From an uncultured Bacteroidales bacterium (lineage in GTDB: Bacteria > Bacteroidota > Bacteroidia > Bacteroidales > F082): 41,809 nucleotides of DNA. Below are positions 41,128 through 41,809 of this stretch, piece by piece (position 1 is the stretch's first letter; each line of letters starts with the position of its first letter). The notes under the pieces were generated by a model that saw nothing but the letters and a program-made list of their open reading frames with translations, searched no databases and was not told the origin of the DNA. The position numbers and the translations under genes are program-made. Where the stretch lies: contig CALCYT010000010.1 in assembly GCA_937906455.1 (NCBI GenBank), positions 1 through 41,809 on the forward strand, read 5' to 3'.

Positions 41128-41809
41128 ATGACCCACGAACAACTCCTTTCCGACCTTTACACAGCCTATTATGACGCCCGCCGCCACAAGCGCAATAAGC
41201 CCTACCAGTTACGCTTTGAGGCCAATCTGGAAAACAATCTGGAATCGCTCTGCAATGCGTTGTGGAACCGCACCTACAAGCCCTTGCCTTCAGATTGCTT
41301 CATCATCACCGATCCCAAGCGTCGTGAGGTGTTCGCAGCCCATTTCCGCGACCGTATCGTCCACCATCTCTATTTCAACCATACGCATGAGATGTTCGAG
41401 CGAACCTTCATTCAGGACAGTTACAGCTGCATCAAGGGTCGAGGGACGCATTTTGGCATCAATCGCATGAGGCAGCATATCCTGAAGGAAAGCCAAAACT
41501 ACAAGTATCCGTGTTTTGTGTTGAAAATGGACATCCGTGGCTATTTCATGAGCATCAATCGGACGAAACTTATAGAAATCTGTCTCGATTCGTTAGGACA
41601 AATGGCAGACCATAAAATCGGGAAATACCGACCGACAAAGTGGAGCGAGGTGGTCGACATGGATTTTGTGAAATATCTCACCAAGGAGATTGTGCTACTC
41701 AATCCCACACGAGGTTGTCGCATCATCGGCTCTCATTCCGACTGGGAAGGGCTTCCGCACAGCAAGAGCCTGTTCCACAGTCCCGAAGGTTGCGGCCTGC
41801 CCATCGGCA
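41128..41809 (+). CDS. DGR reverse transcriptase, N-terminal part (cut by window edge)
   Basis: 227 residues from the ATG at 41128 to the window end, no stop. Starts MTHEQLLSDLYTAYYDARRH. RT blocks: FRDRIVHHLYFNH (motif 1-2 region), SYSCIKGRGTHFGINRMRQH, the first catalytic Asp in VLKMDIRGYFMSI (motif 3), and the DGR-specific SDWEGLPHSKSLFHSPEGCG followed by GLPIG, the start of the GLPIGNLTSQ-type motif 4 that separates DGR enzymes from group II intron RTs. The YxDD box lies beyond the window. It copies TR RNA with adenine-directed errors, and the cDNA replaces VR. The close TR/VR pair and the MSL gene fix its identity. Confidence 0.95.
   Translation, partial: MTHEQLLSDLYTAYYDARRHKRNKPYQLRFEANLENNLESLCNALWNRTYKPLPSDCFIITDPKRREVFAAHFRDRIVHHLYFNHTHEMFERTFIQDSYSCIKGRGTHFGINRMRQHILKESQNYKYPCFVLKMDIRGYFMSINRTKLIEICLDSLGQMADHKIGKYRPTKWSEVVDMDFVKYLTKEIVLLNPTRGCRIIGSHSDWEGLPHSKSLFHSPEGCGLPIG

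Noticed and set aside
40770..41131. Short open frames on both strands over TR (40770-41078 minus, 40934-41131 plus)
   Set aside because: TR is a non-coding template; these frames arise because AAC-rich sequence lacks stops.
41128..41809. Group II intron or retron reverse transcriptase
   Set aside because: The LPHSKSLF...GLPIG block and an adjacent TR/VR pair with adenine-only differences identify a DGR enzyme; no maturase or intron ends are seen.

Overview
The window reads as chromosomal DNA of a Bacteroidales bacterium, probably an uncultured gut or rumen type. Evidence: -7 promoter boxes of the form TAnnTTTG (usually TATCTTTG or TATTTTTG) before many genes, few Shine-Dalgarno sites, signal peptides ending in AQ, lipoproteins, a TonB-dependent receptor with a carboxypeptidase-like N-terminal domain, a GldB-like protein, DUF3822 and DUF5020 proteins, and the Bacteroidetes order coaX - outer-membrane protein - TPR - lptC - CNNM/CBS - PpiD. 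The genus cannot be fixed from this sequence.

Layout. 1-8232: the start of an AAA-ATPase-like gene cut by the window edge, two M24B aminopeptidases, a purine permease split by a one-base frameshift, a DUF5020 outer-membrane protein, two small beta-barrel proteins, a nitrilase-fold protein lacking its catalytic Cys, and a nucleoside phosphorylase. 8373-16667: CinA, GldB-like lipoprotein, ComM/YifB ATPase, TonB-dependent receptor, ribosomal protein L28 and a DegT-type aminotransferase. 16763-23825: minus-strand envelope operon (coaX to PpiD-like). 23992-24064: tRNA-Phe(GAA). 24139-28419: C69 dipeptidase, rsmD, DUF3822, an unknown membrane-anchored protein and a radical SAM protein. 28660-36167: AMP nucleosidase, holA, an inserted Abi-family gene, purL, and L21/L27.

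36285 to the window end is the most remarkable part: a diversity-generating retroelement (DGR). In order on the plus strand it has a PEGA-domain envelope protein, a lipoprotein whose last 67 residues are the variable region (VR), a large hairpin, an accessory gene resembling MutS domain I, the template repeat (TR), structured spacer RNA, and a DGR-type reverse transcriptase cut by the window edge just before its catalytic YxDD box. TR and VR differ at about 23 bases, every one an adenine in TR, plus one three-base length difference. The element should therefore hypermutate a C-type-lectin-like tip on a surface lipoprotein.

Other structure: three copies of a ~110-120 bp palindrome-ended element, each between divergent genes; four arrays of 7-bp repeats, one inside the signal peptide of the GldB-like gene; and an abi gene between a complete holA and a second, decayed copy of the holA 3' end, which looks like a defence-gene insertion that restored its target gene.
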